From contig JBAZOP010000031.1 of the NCBI GenBank assembly GCA_041648665.1, positions 1-33,484 on the forward strand: 33,484 nucleotides of DNA, read 5' to 3'. The notes under the pieces were generated by a model. It made no database searches, was not told the DNA's origin, and saw only the letters and a program-made list of their open reading frames with translations. The stretch is from a bacterium. GTDB taxonomy: Bacteria; UBA10199; 2-02-FULL-44-16; JAAZCA01. Numbering within the stretch: position 1 is the stretch's first letter; each line of letters begins with the position of its first letter. Position numbers and translations under genes: made by a program. Positions 32,231-33,484 of the stretch are shown here, in pieces.

Positions 32231-33484
32231 CTACTTTCTCCAGAATGCGGGCGAGAGTATCACGAGTATGGTGAATATCTCGAGCCTGCCCAGCAGCATG
32301 CATGCTATGAAGGCTATCTTCGCCGCCATGGGCACATGGAAATAATTGCCCATGGTGCCTATTTGCCCAAAACCGGGGCCGACGGTGCCCATGGTAGCTG
32401 CGACTCCACCGGCCGATTCTTCGAAAGTGAGACCGGATGCTGCGACGATTATGACGAAGAACACGTACAGGAGCATGTAGAAGCCAAAGAACGCCGCGAT
32501 GCTCTCCAGCACGTTGCGGTGCACGACTCTGCCTCCCAGCTTCACTGCTGCGAAGACCTTGGGGTGTATTAGTCGAACAATCTCCCGATATGCGAATTTG
32601 AACAGGAGCACGACCCTGGCCACTTTGATGGCGCCTACGGTGGAACCTATGCATCCGCCGATGAGCATAAAGAGGATGAGAGCGACTTTGCTCGCTGCCG
32701 GCCAGGGGTTGGCGTCCGCAGTGGCGAAGCCGGTGGTCGTAATTATCGATACCGTCTGAAATCCACCGTAGCGGAGCGCCTCAAACGGCGAGGTGTACTG
32801 GCCGCGGAAGTACAGGACTCCGCAGACGAAAAATGTCCCTATCAGCAAAAACGCTATGAAGTAGCGGAATTGGCTGTCTTGCCAGTAGGCCTTAGGACTC
32901 TTGGACAAAGCGAGATAGTGTATGGAAAAATTCACTGCACCGAGGAACATTATGAACATTGAGACGGCTTCGATGTAGAAGCTGTGGTAGTGGCCTATGG
33001 ATGCGTCCTTGGTGGAGAAGCCGCCGGTGGCCAGCGCCGCGAAGGTGTGGCAGAGCGAATCGAACAGAGTCATGCCGCCGGCCAAGTAGAGCACCGTGCC
33101 CAGCACCGTGATGATCGCGTAGACCGTCCAGAGCGCGATCGCGCATTCCCTGATTCTGGGCCTCAGCCTCTCGTGCATGTGCGCGGATGCCTCTGCGCGG
33201 AAGAGCTGCATTCCTCCCACGCCCAGCATGGGAAGTATGGCTATCGCCAGGACGATGATCCCCATGCCGCCCAGCCAGTGTGTGAAGCTGCGCCAGAAGA
33301 GCAGGCCGTGGGGGACTTTTTCTATGGGCACCGAGGCGCCGAGGATGGAGGAACCGGCGGTCGTGAAGCCGGAGACGGACTCGAAGAAGCAGTTGACGAA
33401 GTTCTCCAGGTTCATAGGTCCCAAGGTCTTTGCAAGAAACAACGGCAGCGACCCGAAGAGGCATACGATGAGCCATGTGAACGT
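32231..33484 (-). CDS. trkH: Trk potassium uptake protein TrkH (5' truncated by window edge)
   Basis: Inner membrane potassium channel subunit with four pore repeats; 418 codons are visible and the frame stays open to the window edge (TTG at 33442 is internal, preceded by FTWLIVCLFGSLP). Landmarks are the first pore loop SVSGFTTAGSSIL, HWLGGMGIIVLAIAILP, the second pore loop ALATGGFSTKDAS, the third STTTGFATADANPWP-type segment (IITTTGFATAD) and MLLGRLEIFTILVILSPAFWRK at the end. The selectivity-filter glycines are present. It is co-directional with trkA, 10 bases away. Confidence 0.95.
   Translation of the reverse strand, partial: TFTWLIVCLFGSLPLFLAKTLGPMNLENFVNCFFESVSGFTTAGSSILGASVPIEKVPHGLLFWRSFTHWLGGMGIIVLAIAILPMLGVGGMQLFRAEASAHMHERLRPRIRECAIALWTVYAIITVLGTVLYLAGGMTLFDSLCHTFAALATGGFSTKDASIGHYHSFYIEAVSMFIMFLGAVNFSIHYLALSKSPKAYWQDSQFRYFIAFLLIGTFFVCGVLYFRGQYTSPFEALRYGGFQTVSIITTTGFATADANPWPAASKVALILFMLIGGCIGSTVGAIKVARVVLLFKFAYREIVRLIHPKVFAAVKLGGRVVHRNVLESIAAFFGFYMLLYVFFVIIVAASGLTFEESAGGVAATMGTVGPGFGQIGTMGNYFHVPMAAKIAFIACMLLGRLEIFTILVILSPAFWRK

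Overview
The window looks like chromosomal DNA of a GC-rich Gram-negative bacterium. It has a TolC-type outer membrane factor, an RND pump, lipoproteins, a predicted outer membrane beta-barrel and an LD-carboxypeptidase. No rRNA or phylogenetic marker is present, so the phylum is not fixed; a deltaproteobacterial or related uncultured lineage is only a guess from gene content. Genes are tightly packed, with many ATGA or TGATG stop/start overlaps.

Layout. (1) 2-3792: dipeptide/oligopeptide ABC importer (two permeases, two ATPases); the first permease is cut by the window edge. (2) 3815-7058: exported hypothetical, patatin-like lipase and xseA, translationally coupled. (3) 7059-about 10855: an accessory segment. 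It holds a 28-bp tandem repeat, two large inverted structured repeats around an AT-rich two-gene cassette, a DUF1016 (YhcG-like) PD-(D/E)XK protein, an ORF6N gene broken by an internal deletion, a long hairpin, and finally a second in-frame copy of the last codons of xseA. That duplicated xseA end makes the segment look like an insertion at the 3' end of xseA. (4) 10916-16725: PadR repressor, TolC, a short adaptor and an RND protein in one operon behind a promoter with a palindromic operator. The RND protein lacks the charged residues of the proton relay and the adaptor is too short for the usual lipoyl/hairpin part. (5) 16830-22848: lipoprotein peroxiredoxin, then xseB, ispA, a YjbQ-family protein, a RuBisCO-like protein, CorA and two exported proteins. 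(6) 22859-28216, minus strand: histidine kinase, 6-phosphofructokinase, TPR/beta-barrel protein and a cyclic 2,3-diphosphoglycerate synthetase-like GTPase, probably one transcription unit. (7) 28396-30865: small exported or hypothetical proteins (one frameshifted), an S66 LD-carboxypeptidase with a nearly leaderless promoter, and a zinc-ribbon protein. (8) 30862-33484, minus strand: trkA and trkH, potassium uptake; trkH is cut by the window edge.

The strongest candidates for something undescribed are the paired structured elements, whose stems differ in sequence but keep pairing while their loops are conserved, with the cassette they enclose, and the PadR-TolC-adaptor-RND operon whose pump lacks the canonical energy-coupling residues. 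All calls rest on reading the sequence; no database search was run.
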